64,000 nt of DNA, taken from the NCBI GenBank assembly GCA_905181595.1, contig CAJIYI010000001.1, forward strand, positions 1,124,768 through 1,188,767. The letters are read 5' to 3'. The translations under genes were made by a program, and so were the position numbers. Source of the DNA: an uncultured SAR86 cluster bacterium. Lineage in GTDB: Bacteria > Pseudomonadota > Gammaproteobacteria > Magnimaribacterales > D2472. The notes under the pieces are model-generated. The model searched no databases. It was given only the letters and a program-made list of their open reading frames with translations, and had not been told where the DNA came from. Positions 39,876 through 48,463 of the stretch are shown one piece after another; position 1 is the first letter of the stretch, and each line of letters begins with the position of its first letter.

Positions 39876-41060
39876 ATGAGTGACCTAGAAGTATTTAGAC
39901 AAGAAGTCAGCGAATGGCTTGAAGAAAATTGCCCTCCATCAATGAGGACTCCATTGGTGCCTGAAGAAGAGGTTTGGGGCGGCAGAAATGCTCAATACGT
40001 TAATCCTGAATCTAAATTATGGCTTGAAAGAATGGGAGAAAAAGGATGGACGGCGCCCAGCCTTCCGACTGAATATGGCGGCGGAGGTCTCGATAGAGAC
40101 CAAACAAAAGTTTTACATCAAGAGCTTTATAAAATTAAGGCTAGGCCAGCTTTAAATAGTTTTGGAATCTGGATGCTCGCTCCCTGTATTATTGAGTTTG
40201 GAAATGAAGAGCAAAAACGTGAGCATCTACCAAAAATAATTAAAGGTGAAATTAGATGGTGTCAGGGATATTCAGAACCTGGTTCTGGCTCAGACCTAGC
40301 TAGTCTCTCAACAAAAGCTGAGGATATGGGCGATCACTACTTAGTTAATGGTCAAAAAGTCTGGACTTCATATGCTGATAAGGCAGATTGGATTTTTGCT
40401 CTGGTTAGAACTGGTCCGCAGGAACCCAAGCATAGTGGAATTAGTTTTCTACTTATTGATATGGCATCAGAGGGAGTAAGCACTAAGCCCATTACTTTGA
40501 TTAGCGGTAAATCTCCATTCTGTGAAACATTCTTTGATGATGTAAAGGCACCAAAAGAAAACTTAGTAGGCGTCGAGAATTCGGGATGGACTATTGCAAA
40601 AAAGCTATTGCAGCATGAAAGAAATTTCATCTCTAATTTTGGTCTTGCCGGAGGCGGCACTGGCTCTGGAGCAGACGTTGTAAGTATTGCAAAGAAATAT
40701 TTAGGCGAAGATAACGGCAAAATAGCTCATCCAAGCCACAGAGACAATATCACTCTTCACAAAATGAAAGAGCACGCTTTTGGTCTTACCCTTCAAAGAT
40801 CTGGAGATGAGGGTGGGAAAGCTTCCGCGGCATCTTCAATGTTTAAATATTATGGAACAGAGCATAATAAAGATCGTTACGAGCTAATGATTTCTTCAAT
40901 GGGTAATAAAGGGCTTGGATGGAGTGAGCAGGGTTTTTCTGATGATGAGCAAGCTATTACAAAGGCTTGGCTTAGAACAAAAGCTAACTCAATTGAGGGT
41001 GGGACATCTGAAGTGCAATTAAACGTTATCTCTAGAAGAGTTCTAGATCTACCTAGTTAA
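39876..41060 (+). CDS. Acyl-CoA dehydrogenase, larger partner of a pair
   Basis: FAD enzyme introducing an alpha-beta double bond into an acyl-CoA. 394 aa, full three-domain layout: N-terminal helices, the middle beta domain with WCQGYSEPGSGSDLASL and GQKVWTSYADKADWIFALVRT, and a C-terminal helical domain. The end reads NSIEGGTSEVQLNVISRRVL, keeping a Glu at the catalytic-base position. An adjacent second dehydrogenase gene 11 bases downstream suggests a heteromeric enzyme like those acting on sterol side chains or pimeloyl-CoA. Divergent from the alcohol dehydrogenase; a repeat copy lies just upstream of this start. Confidence 0.93.
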   Translation: MSDLEVFRQEVSEWLEENCPPSMRTPLVPEEEVWGGRNAQYVNPESKLWLERMGEKGWTAPSLPTEYGGGGLDRDQTKVLHQELYKIKARPALNSFGIWMLAPCIIEFGNEEQKREHLPKIIKGEIRWCQGYSEPGSGSDLASLSTKAEDMGDHYLVNGQKVWTSYADKADWIFALVRTGPQEPKHSGISFLLIDMASEGVSTKPITLISGKSPFCETFFDDVKAPKENLVGVENSGWTIAKKLLQHERNFISNFGLAGGGTGSGADVVSIAKKYLGEDNGKIAHPSHRDNITLHKMKEHAFGLTLQRSGDEGGKASAASSMFKYYGTEHNKDRYELMISSMGNKGLGWSEQGFSDDEQAITKAWLRTKANSIEGGTSEVQLNVISRRVLDLPS

Positions 41061-41071
41061 AGGAAATAAGG

Positions 41072-42211
41072 ATGAAATTAATACTATCAGAAGAGCAGCA
41101 ATTTCTTAAAGACACAGCTCAAAGCTTTGCTAGAGATAAAACGCCAACAAATCATTTTAGAAAGCTGAGGGATGATGGAAATGCTAAATGTTGGGATGAT
41201 TCTATTTGGCAGGAAATGGTGCAACTTGGTTGGTCTGGCATATTAGTGCCGGAGGAATTTGGTGGATCAGATTTCGGAATTGCCGGGATCAGCGTCATCA
41301 TGCAGGAGCTTGGTAAAACTCTTACGCCATCACCATTGCTAGCTACCTCAGTCTTAGGAGTCTCGACTATAAAATTATTAGGTTCCGACGAGCAGAAAAA
41401 AAATTATCTTCCAAAGATTGTATCTGGTGAAGCAACAACAGCCCTAGCAGTTGATGAGGGCAATCATCATAGTCCTTTTGATATTGAAGCAACTGCAACT
41501 CTTGAGGATGATAAGTGGATACTAAATGGTCAAAAGGTTTTTATTATTGATGGTGCGAGTGCAGATTTCATCTTGATTGTTGCGAGAACTTCTGGGAAAA
41601 AAGGAGAATCTAACGGGCTTTCTGTTTTTATCGCTGACAAAAACTCGACGGGCTTAGAGGTTTCTCAAATTTCGACAGCAGACTGTCGCAACTATGCAAA
41701 TTTAGTAATGAGCAATCTAACCCTTAATGCAGAAGCGCTTTTAGGAGAAGTGGATATAGCAGGTGAAATCATAGAGCAGGTCTTGGATCTTGGAAGAATA
41801 GCTATGGCCTCTGAAATGCTTGGTAATACTGAGGAAGCATTTGAGATAACAGTCAGCTACCTCAAAGAAAGGAAACAATTTGGTGTGCTTATTGGTTCAT
41901 TTCAAGCCTTGCAACATAGAGCTGCCAAAATGTTTTGTGAAATTGAATTAACAAAATCAGCCGTCTTGGCAGCTATGCATGCTGCTGATGAAAACTCAAA
42001 TGAACTTGAAAGACTATCTAGTCTTGCTAAGTTTCAAGCCGGCGAAACACTTCATCTAGTGAGCAACGAAGCCATTCAAATGCATGGCGGGATAGGTGTA
42101 ACAGACGAGTATGATATTGGTTTTTACCTTAAAAGAGCTCGAGTAGCAGAACAAATCTTCGGCACCTCAGAATACCACCAAGCTAGGTATGCAGATATAA
42201 GCGGTTTTTAA
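41072..42211 (+). CDS. Acyl-CoA dehydrogenase, smaller partner of the pair
   Basis: 379 aa, acyl-CoA dehydrogenase fold beginning MKLILSEEQQFLKDTAQSFARDK, with ILVPEEFGGSDFG, YLKERKQFGVLIGSFQALQHR and MHGGIGVTDEYDIGFYLKRA. At the end, where catalytic members have Glu before GTSE, this protein reads EQIFGTSEYH with Phe. It therefore probably works as the FAD-binding or structural partner of the preceding gene in an alpha2beta2 enzyme. Ribosome site AAAGGAAATAAGG precedes the ATG. mazG follows after one base. Confidence 0.9.
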   Translation: MKLILSEEQQFLKDTAQSFARDKTPTNHFRKLRDDGNAKCWDDSIWQEMVQLGWSGILVPEEFGGSDFGIAGISVIMQELGKTLTPSPLLATSVLGVSTIKLLGSDEQKKNYLPKIVSGEATTALAVDEGNHHSPFDIEATATLEDDKWILNGQKVFIIDGASADFILIVARTSGKKGESNGLSVFIADKNSTGLEVSQISTADCRNYANLVMSNLTLNAEALLGEVDIAGEIIEQVLDLGRIAMASEMLGNTEEAFEITVSYLKERKQFGVLIGSFQALQHRAAKMFCEIELTKSAVLAAMHAADENSNELERLSSLAKFQAGETLHLVSNEAIQMHGGIGVTDEYDIGFYLKRARVAEQIFGTSEYHQARYADISGF

Positions 42212-42212
42212 T

Positions 42213-42992
42213 ATGTCCTCCATTCAACCCTTGCTCGATACCATGCAAAAACTTCGAGACAAGGAAGATGGATGCCCATGGGATATTGAGCAAACCTTTG
42301 AATCGCTTTCCAAGCACTTGATTGAAGAGGCTTATGAAGCAACCGATGCAATTGCTAAAAAGGATTATCTAAACTTAAAAGAAGAGTTAGGCGATGTTTT
42401 ACTTCAGGTCATTTTTCACTCTCAAATCGCAAGCGAATTAGAGTTATTTGATTTTAAAGAGGTCTCAGATTCATTGAATGAAAAACTTATTAGGCGTCAT
42501 CCCTATGTATTTAATGGTGGAGAAAAGCCTTTTTCAGCCAAAGATCAAACTAGGCTTTGGGAAGCAATCAAAGAAGATGAAAAAAAGAATATCAAGCCTT
42601 CCTCAATCTTTGAAGATATTCCTAACTCAATGCCTCCCTCCCTTCGCGCAGAAAGAATTCAAAAAAAAGCCTCCAAAAAAGGTTTTGATTGGAATCATCC
42701 TCATGAAGTTATCGCTAAGATAGATGAAGAGATTGAAGAGTTAAAAGTTGCTATAGCAAACCAAGATAAAAATAATATAGAAGAAGAAATGGGAGACTTA
42801 TTATTTACAGTTATTAATCTTGGTAGACATCTTGATATCGATACCAATGAAGCCTTGGCTCGCTCAAATAGAAAATTTATAAATCGTTTCCTTGCCTTAG
42901 AAGAAACACTGACGAGTGCTCATCAAAGGATTGAAAACACCTCGCTTGAAGAGCTAGAAAAAATTTGGGTTAAAATTAAATCCAATGAATAA
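42213..42992 (+). CDS. mazG: Nucleoside triphosphate pyrophosphohydrolase MazG
   Basis: Hydrolyses (d)NTPs to monophosphates, a house-cleaning role. 259 aa, two MazG domains: the first with DGCPWDIEQTFESLSKHLIEEAYEATDAI and EELGDVLLQVIFHSQIA, the second with EIEELKVAI and EEEMGDLLFTVINLGRHL. The linker QKKASKKGFDWNH and the final LEELEKIWVKIK are characteristic. It overlaps the acyltransferase by eight bases and lies one base after the dehydrogenase gene, so it shares the transcript although its role is unrelated. Confidence 0.95.
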   Translation: MSSIQPLLDTMQKLRDKEDGCPWDIEQTFESLSKHLIEEAYEATDAIAKKDYLNLKEELGDVLLQVIFHSQIASELELFDFKEVSDSLNEKLIRRHPYVFNGGEKPFSAKDQTRLWEAIKEDEKKNIKPSSIFEDIPNSMPPSLRAERIQKKASKKGFDWNHPHEVIAKIDEEIEELKVAIANQDKNNIEEEMGDLLFTVINLGRHLDIDTNEALARSNRKFINRFLALEETLTSAHQRIENTSLEELEKIWVKIKSNE

Positions 42993-43866
42993 AGTTAGAA
43001 AATCTTTTGTTGGAGTAGTTACCTTCTGCAGCATAGTATTTATTCTATCTGTTGGGGTTATTGTTCTATCCATAATTAATGTTCCACGGATAGTCCCCAA
43101 TAAAAAATTAAAAAAATCATTAGGTCATATCTCCAATAGAATTGGCAGTAAAATAGTCGAGATCATCACTGCATCTCTTCAAATTCTGCATGGCCTTGAG
43201 TGGCAATTTGATATTCCAGAACATCTTAATACCAGAACTTGGTATGTAGCTATGAGTAATCATCAGTCATGGGCAGATATTTTTATCCTCTTAGCTGCTG
43301 GGCATAAAAAAATGCCACTCTTAAAATTTTTTATGAAAAAAGAATTACAGTGGATACCAATTATTTACTTGGTTCATAAAACTATTGATATGCCCTTTCT
43401 CAACAGGCATTCCCAAAAACAAATAGAAGCTAATCCAGAATTAAAAAAATTAGATTATCAAAATGCAGAAACAGCTGCTAAAAGATTCTCTAGAAATCCT
43501 TCTACAGCTTTCAGTTTTGCTGAAGGCACTAGATTCACTCATGAGAAACATCTAGCTCAAGCCTCTCCTTATAAAAATTTCTTAACTCCAAAGATTGGCG
43601 CGCTAGCAATTGCGTTAAAAGGAATGCCGCAAGTTAATGAGTTGATTGACTTTACTGTAATTTATTCCACAGATAAAAGATCAACATGGGATTTTTTATG
43701 TGGGGAAATGAGGCAAGCAAAAGTCTATGCAAAGGCCCATGAGATTCCTGAAACTCTTAAGGGAAAGAATTTTGATCAAGAGGAGGAATACCGAAGAGAA
43801 TTCAAAAATTTTATTGAAAAAATCTGGAAAGAAAAACAAGAACTGTATACTGAATTAGAATTTTAA
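42985..43866 (+). CDS. Membrane-bound acyltransferase (YihG/PlsC-like)
   Basis: 293 aa, with an N-terminal transmembrane helix (about residues 9-31) and the acyltransferase motifs NHQSWADIFIL (HX4D catalytic motif), FMKKELQWIPIIYL, DMPFLNRHS and FAEGTRFTHEK. This is the pattern of the YihG/YcfM-like branch of 1-acylglycerol-3-phosphate acyltransferases that act on phospholipids at the inner membrane. The exact acyl acceptor is not determined. It overlaps mazG at its start by eight bases and the convergent rraA at its end by 12 bases. Confidence 0.9.
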   Translation: MNKVRKSFVGVVTFCSIVFILSVGVIVLSIINVPRIVPNKKLKKSLGHISNRIGSKIVEIITASLQILHGLEWQFDIPEHLNTRTWYVAMSNHQSWADIFILLAAGHKKMPLLKFFMKKELQWIPIIYLVHKTIDMPFLNRHSQKQIEANPELKKLDYQNAETAAKRFSRNPSTAFSFAEGTRFTHEKHLAQASPYKNFLTPKIGALAIALKGMPQVNELIDFTVIYSTDKRSTWDFLCGEMRQAKVYAKAHEIPETLKGKNFDQEEEYRREFKNFIEKIWKEKQELYTELEF

Positions 43867-44334
43867 CTTTGTATCTGCAACTAACCAACCATTCTCGTCC
43901 ACATATAACCAATTGCCAGAATGCATAATGGTACTTCCAAATGAAATCATAATGTCCTCGAAACCATGATCTTGTTTATCTGTTTTTTGGGCCACACTTC
44001 CTCGTGCAAAAATGGGCAAATCAAGAGTTCTCAAGATTTCTACGTCTCTCACATACCCATTCACAAAAATACCAGCCCAATTATTCTTTAATGCAGACTC
44101 TGCTATTTGGTCTCCAACCATAGAGGCATGAGATACTCCAGAAGCATCAATAACCAATATCTTATTTTGTCCATCTCTTGATAATACGGACTTCACAATA
44201 GAGTTATCATCTGAGCAGGAGACGGTATAAATCTCTCCAATCATTGATCCTTTTCTTCCATAAGGTTTTAGAGTGAGTTTTCCAATTTGGATTTGATCGG
44301 GATACTTATCTGATAGATCAGGCAGGGTCATCAT
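43855..44334 (-). CDS. rraA: RraA family protein
   Basis: 159 aa, as in E. coli RraA (161), which inhibits RNase E; related proteins are aldolases (HMG/CHA aldolase fold). Family segments are LVIDASGVSHASMVGDQIAESALKNNWAGIFVNGYVRDVE and PIFARGSV. The residues expected for metal and pyruvate binding in aldolases (Arg in VRDVE, Asp nearby) are partly present, so the regulatory versus enzymatic role cannot be decided. It overlaps nagZ by four bases (ATGA) and the acyltransferase tail to tail by 12. Confidence 0.88.
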   Translation of the reverse strand: MMTLPDLSDKYPDQIQIGKLTLKPYGRKGSMIGEIYTVSCSDDNSIVKSVLSRDGQNKILVIDASGVSHASMVGDQIAESALKNNWAGIFVNGYVRDVEILRTLDLPIFARGSVAQKTDKQDHGFEDIMISFGSTIMHSGNWLYVDENGWLVADTKLKF

Positions 44335-45362
44335 GCTATCTCCAAACCAAGATTGTGAATCTGATTAATAATATCTTTGCGCCTGGGATCATTCTCTAAT
44401 TTTTCCCAAGATACTATTTTTGATGCTTTCAGCGAAGTAAGTGTTGTGGATTGGGAGGTACTCTGTTTCTCCATAAATCTTAATGCCTGAAGCGCAGCAG
44501 AGCGATCATTGCATATCAAAATCATAGTGCAACCTGACTCAAGAGCTTTTTGGACTTTATGATCTATCCCACCAACAAAATCTGTTCCTTTCATCGAGAG
44601 ATCGTCACTAAAAATTTCACCTTTAAATTTCATCTTTTCTCTTAGGGTATTTTGGAGCCAATATTTAGAAAAAGTTGCAATATTATTATCAATTTCGGGA
44701 AAAGAAATATGGGCAGTCATAATGCCACCTAATCTATTATGCAACTCATGAAATGGAATCAAATCATGCTGCTTCAAATCATCCAAAGATCTCAAATCCT
44801 CAGTATAAGATAGGTGAGTATCAGCATGAATCCCCCCATGCCCAGGAAAATGCTTGCCCACTGCTTCCATTCCAGCTTCATTCATACCATTAATAAATGA
44901 ATTAGCTATGTTAATTACTGTTTTTGGAGTGTCCCCAAAAGATCGATCGCCGATAATAGAACTTCTATCTAAATCAAGATCTAGAACTGGCGCAAAGCTA
45001 ATATCCAGTCCCGAGGCAATTACCTCTGATGCCATCAACCACCCTAAATTAGAGGCTAGAATTAAACCATTATCTTTATCCTGCGCAACAAATTTACCCA
45101 GTTTTTGCATAGAGGGTAAAACTGCATAACCATCAATTAGACGTTGCACTCTTCCACCCTCTTGGTCCACAGCAATCAAAAGGTTTGGATTTACCTCGGC
45201 AATTTGATGGCAAAGAGAGAGAACTTGATTCTTAGAAACAATATTACGAGAAAATAAGATCACCCCTCCAACATGAGGATTTTGTAAAAGAGTTTTTTCT
45301 TCATTGGTCAGAGAGCTGCTATCCAAATCAAGCATCAATCTACCTAGCAAATTCTTTTGCAT
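44331..45362 (-). CDS. nagZ: Beta-N-acetylhexosaminidase NagZ
   Basis: Glycoside hydrolase family 3 enzyme that removes GlcNAc from muropeptides in cytoplasmic peptidoglycan recycling. 343 aa, single GH3 domain. The catalytic loop is GKHFPGHGGIHADTHLS, with the His-Asp pair; IAVDQEGGRVQRL and IFSDDLSMKG (nucleophile Asp region) are conserved. Followed by rraA with an ATGA overlap. Upstream is a 126-base gap containing a palindrome. Confidence 0.95.
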   Translation of the reverse strand: MQKNLLGRLMLDLDSSSLTNEEKTLLQNPHVGGVILFSRNIVSKNQVLSLCHQIAEVNPNLLIAVDQEGGRVQRLIDGYAVLPSMQKLGKFVAQDKDNGLILASNLGWLMASEVIASGLDISFAPVLDLDLDRSSIIGDRSFGDTPKTVINIANSFINGMNEAGMEAVGKHFPGHGGIHADTHLSYTEDLRSLDDLKQHDLIPFHELHNRLGGIMTAHISFPEIDNNIATFSKYWLQNTLREKMKFKGEIFSDDLSMKGTDFVGGIDHKVQKALESGCTMILICNDRSAALQALRFMEKQSTSQSTTLTSLKASKIVSWEKLENDPRRKDIINQIHNLGLEIA

Positions 45363-45443
45363 GATGTTTTATGGCTAAAATAATATGTATTAATTATGCA
45401 ACTGATAGTATTTTTAACCAAGTTCCATGCAAGGTATAAATTT

Positions 45444-45464
45444 TTGCATAGTATGTCTATGCAA
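45444..45464. repeat. Perfect 8-bp palindrome with five-base spacer upstream of nagZ
   Basis: TTGCATAG-TATGT-CTATGCAA lies in the 126-base gap between the LLM gene end and the nagZ start. No T-run follows on either strand, so it is not an obvious intrinsic terminator. ATGCAA also occurs at about 45393 and 45427. It could be an operator for nagZ or an mRNA hairpin. Nothing else is visible in this gap. Confidence 0.45.
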
Positions 45465-45488
45465 TCTAAACAAGCAACCGCTAACTTT

Positions 45489-46499
45489 TTAGTTTTTGAG
45501 TTCTTTAATTAGCTCTGCTGTCACAGCTGGATCTCCAGAAAAAATAGATGGCGCTATTCTTGCTGCAATATTCCCATATCGATCAAAGATTTGAGTGGAT
45601 ACTTCAGAAGGAGTTCCAGTTACAGCAATACTTTCAAGCATTTCATCTGTAACAAGACCAGCAATATCTTGCCACAACCCTTTTTTTGTTAATTGATTTA
45701 ATTCCATCTGCACACCCTCCCAACCATGCTGCTCTAAAACAACTTTATACGCTGGGGTTGAGCCATAAAAACCAATTTGAGCCTTACATGCATCTCTAGC
45801 TGCGGAGATTTCTTCATCATTCATTCCTGTGGCAATCATCACGCCAACAGAAATATCAAATTCTTTTTTGTCAGCTACTTTTAAGCCCTTCTCTAGAGAT
45901 GGAATGGTAATATTCTCAAGAAATTTTGAGGTGTGAAATGGGTGCACAAGAAGACCATCTGCTGACTCTGCAGCAGTTTGTGTCATTAACGGGCCGACGC
46001 CAGCAACATAAATTTTTGGTAATCCAAATGGATTTTTTCCCGGATTAAAGAATGGAGTCATCAGAGTGTGTCTGTAGAACTCTCCTTCAAAGTTCAATTC
46101 TTCACCATCATGCCAAGAGCTCCAAATTGCTTTGATAGCATTAACCATTTCTTGCATTCTTTTAGCAGGAGATGACCATGGCATAGAATATCTTTTTTCA
46201 ATATGTGGCTTGATCTGAGAGCCTAAACCAAGTGTAAATCTTCCTTGAGACATCAACTGTAAATCATACCCAAGATTAGCTAAAGTCATTGGGTTTCTTG
46301 AAAATGCTACTGCTATTGAAGTTAATAATTCTAATTTTTTAGTAGCTACAGCTGCAGCTGCAAGAGGCAGAAATGGTTCATGAGGACCTTCAAATGTATA
46401 AGCTCCATCATAACCAAGATCCTCTAGTCGCTTGCTTGCCTCACCTGCTTCGGCAGGATCTCTAGTAATCATTGCGCAATCAATTTTAATTTTTGACAT
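45489..46499 (-). CDS. LLM-class flavin-dependent oxidoreductase
   Basis: 336-aa luciferase-like monooxygenase fold (TIM barrel), using FMN or F420. Segments LGYDGAYTFEGPHEPFLPLAAAAVAT, LLTSIAVAFSRNPMTLANLGYDLQLMSQGRFTLGLGSQIKPHIEKRYSMPWSSPAKRMQEMV and IYVAGVGPLMTQTAAESADGLLVHPF are typical of the subgroup often annotated as F420-dependent in actinobacteria. I see no F420 biosynthesis gene here, so FMN is as likely. Divergent from the nitronate-monooxygenase-like gene. Substrate unknown; the neighbours suggest a catabolic role. Confidence 0.87.
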   Translation of the reverse strand: MSKIKIDCAMITRDPAEAGEASKRLEDLGYDGAYTFEGPHEPFLPLAAAAVATKKLELLTSIAVAFSRNPMTLANLGYDLQLMSQGRFTLGLGSQIKPHIEKRYSMPWSSPAKRMQEMVNAIKAIWSSWHDGEELNFEGEFYRHTLMTPFFNPGKNPFGLPKIYVAGVGPLMTQTAAESADGLLVHPFHTSKFLENITIPSLEKGLKVADKKEFDISVGVMIATGMNDEEISAARDACKAQIGFYGSTPAYKVVLEQHGWEGVQMELNQLTKKGLWQDIAGLVTDEMLESIAVTGTPSEVSTQIFDRYGNIAARIAPSIFSGDPAVTAELIKELKN

Positions 46500-46603
46500 A
46501 TTTAAAAAGTTTTTGAATTCAAGAATTGATTATGCTCGATGTATTTCATTTTGTGTATCCTGAGTGCTAATATAATATTGAAATTATTACCCAGAGAAAA
46601 AAT

Positions 46604-47743
46604 ATGAATTCAAAAATTTGTGAACTTCTTGATATTGAATTTCCTTTAGTAGCATTCACCCACTGCAGAGATGTTGTTGTTGCAGTTTCAAAGGCAGGTG
46701 GTTGTGGTGTTTTAGGGGCAGTAGGAATGACGCCAGCTCAACTAGAAGAGGAGCTTAAGTGGATTGACGATCATATTGATGGTCTGCCTTATGGTGTTGA
46801 TGTATTGATCCCAAATAAGATGGCCGGTAAAGATCAAAAATTTGATTCTGAAAAGCTAGTATCCATGATTCCTCAAGAATATGCTGATTTTCGAGCAGAC
46901 CTTCTTGAAAAGCATGGTATTGAAGCCTCTGAATTCAGAACAATTAAACCTTCGGCAACCTATATGGCAGAAAATACTAAAGCTGACGGAGCTAAGGCAC
47001 TTTTAGATGTTGCGTTTTCTCACCCCATTAAACTCATAGCAAATGCTTTAGGCGTTCCGCCAGACTGGATGCTACAAATGGGAAAAGATAATGACGTGAA
47101 AGTTGCTGCCCTGCTTGGCACTGCCCAACATGCTATTAATCAAGTTAAGGCTGGGGTAGATATCCTCGTTGTCTCAGGCACGGAAGCAGGAGGTCACTGT
47201 GGCAGTGTTCCAACGATGGTATTAATACCTGAAGTTCATGAAGCAATTCAACCTTATGGAGATGTTCCAATTCTTGCGGCAGGCGGAATTGTTACCGGTA
47301 AACAGATGGCTGCTGCCATGACTATGGGCGCTGCAGGAGCTTGGTGTGGATCAGTTTGGTTAACCACCGCAGAATCTGAAGTTCCACCAGCGATAAAAGA
47401 AAAAATGATTGCAGCTAATTCCAGTCAAACGATTCGATCAAGAAGCAGAACAGGCAAACACTCTAGACAACTTGTTTCTGCATGGACTAATGCATGGGAA
47501 GCAAAAGATGCACCTGAACCACTGCCGTTGCCTCTTCAGCCCATGGTGGCTGAGCCAGCTTTAGCAAAAGTAACGAAACTAGCTGAAAGTGGGCATGAAG
47601 GCGCCAAGGAACTTTCAACCTACTGGGTAGGACAGGGAGTAGGATTGATGAATCAAAGTATTTCCGCAGGAGATGTAGTTCAGGACTTTAAAGAAGACTT
47701 TATTAGTGCTTACGAGAGGTTAACCAGCTTCATAGAAGATTAA
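46604..47743 (+). CDS. Nitronate monooxygenase-like flavoprotein
   Basis: FMN-binding TIM barrel of the 2-nitropropane dioxygenase/nitronate monooxygenase family (379 aa). The FMN-phosphate motifs are seen in VVSGTEAGGHCGSVPTMVLIPEV and PILAAGGIVTGKQMAAAMTMGAAGAWCGSVWL. The family includes enzymes acting on nitronates and also some fatty-acid-related reductases, so the annotation gives the fold rather than a proven reaction. It is a single gene, divergent from the LLM oxidoreductase (104-base gap), and its stop directly abuts the convergent GST stop. Confidence 0.88.
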   Translation: MNSKICELLDIEFPLVAFTHCRDVVVAVSKAGGCGVLGAVGMTPAQLEEELKWIDDHIDGLPYGVDVLIPNKMAGKDQKFDSEKLVSMIPQEYADFRADLLEKHGIEASEFRTIKPSATYMAENTKADGAKALLDVAFSHPIKLIANALGVPPDWMLQMGKDNDVKVAALLGTAQHAINQVKAGVDILVVSGTEAGGHCGSVPTMVLIPEVHEAIQPYGDVPILAAGGIVTGKQMAAAMTMGAAGAWCGSVWLTTAESEVPPAIKEKMIAANSSQTIRSRSRTGKHSRQLVSAWTNAWEAKDAPEPLPLPLQPMVAEPALAKVTKLAESGHEGAKELSTYWVGQGVGLMNQSISAGDVVQDFKEDFISAYERLTSFIED

Positions 47744-48367
47744 TTACTCTGGATTATCGTAACGATGAGCAACTGCTCTTTTAAATCCATCCCGCGCAAA
47801 AAGCATGTCAGTCCAACGCTTAATGTTAGGTTTAAATGCCTCTTCTATTTGTAATGTTTTAGCTAAATATATTGCATAACTCACACATATATCAGCAATA
47901 GTGAATCGATTTGAGCACAGATACTCCCTGGAATCTAAAGATTTTTCTAAGAGCTTGAGTCTCGCCACAAACCAACGCCTATAACCCTCTGCTGCCTTAT
48001 CAGCAACACCAACTTCTTGAAAGGTATATCTTAAAACTACAGTTTGAGGAAATGTAAGAGTTGCATCTGAATGCGCCAGCCAATTTAAATAATGGTGATA
48101 ATCAGGCTCATCAATAGCAACCTTTAAATCAGTTGGGCCATAGAGATCAACCAAATATTGACACATGGCAACTGATTCTGTCATTTCTACCTCACCATCA
48201 ATCAAGTATGGAATGGTGCCAAGGATATTTACATCCATATATTCCTTATGCAAAAATCTAGGCGGAAATGGCATCATCTCAGATTCATAACTTACCCCCA
48301 TCTCCTCAGCAGTCCACATAGGTCTAAGACCCCTTGAATCATTACAGCTATAAATTTTAATACTCAT
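47744..48367 (-). CDS. Glutathione S-transferase family protein
   Basis: 207 aa. N-terminal thioredoxin-like domain (IYSCNDSRGLRPMWTAEEMGVSYE…LGTIPYLIDGEVEMTESVAMCQYLVDLYG), with the cis-Pro in TIPYL and the glutathione-gamma-Glu motif ESVA. The C-terminal helical domain ends with the conserved NRFTIADICVSYAI N-capping motif. It would conjugate glutathione to electrophiles or act as an isomerase. It sits divergently in front of the carboxylase operon, sharing a 96-base promoter region with the inverted repeat, which suggests linked regulation. Confidence 0.9.
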   Translation of the reverse strand: MSIKIYSCNDSRGLRPMWTAEEMGVSYESEMMPFPPRFLHKEYMDVNILGTIPYLIDGEVEMTESVAMCQYLVDLYGPTDLKVAIDEPDYHHYLNWLAHSDATLTFPQTVVLRYTFQEVGVADKAAEGYRRWFVARLKLLEKSLDSREYLCSNRFTIADICVSYAIYLAKTLQIEEAFKPNIKRWTDMLFARDGFKRAVAHRYDNPE

Positions 48368-48415
48368 TATTTGTACCTATAAAAAAATTATCTATTTTTA
48401 AAATTAATTTCAAAA

Positions 48416-48443
48416 TGGTAATTATTTGTATATTATATTACCA
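48416..48443. promoter_or_regulatory. Inverted repeat, candidate TetR-type operator
   Basis: TGGTAAT (48416-48422) and ATTACCA (48437-48443) form perfect 7-bp arms around a 14-base AT-rich centre that could hold a -10 element (TATTAT at 48431). It lies 20 bases before the carboxyltransferase start and 48 bases before the divergent GST. A TetR regulator is encoded in the operon at 52040. The arm core ATTACC also ends the direct repeats at 39802/39846. Confidence 0.55.
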
Positions 48444-48463
48444 CTCAATTTTATTAAAGAAAA

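Noticed and set aside
45444..45464. Intrinsic terminator after the LLM gene
   Set aside because: The hairpin is followed by mixed sequence, not a T-run, on either strand.
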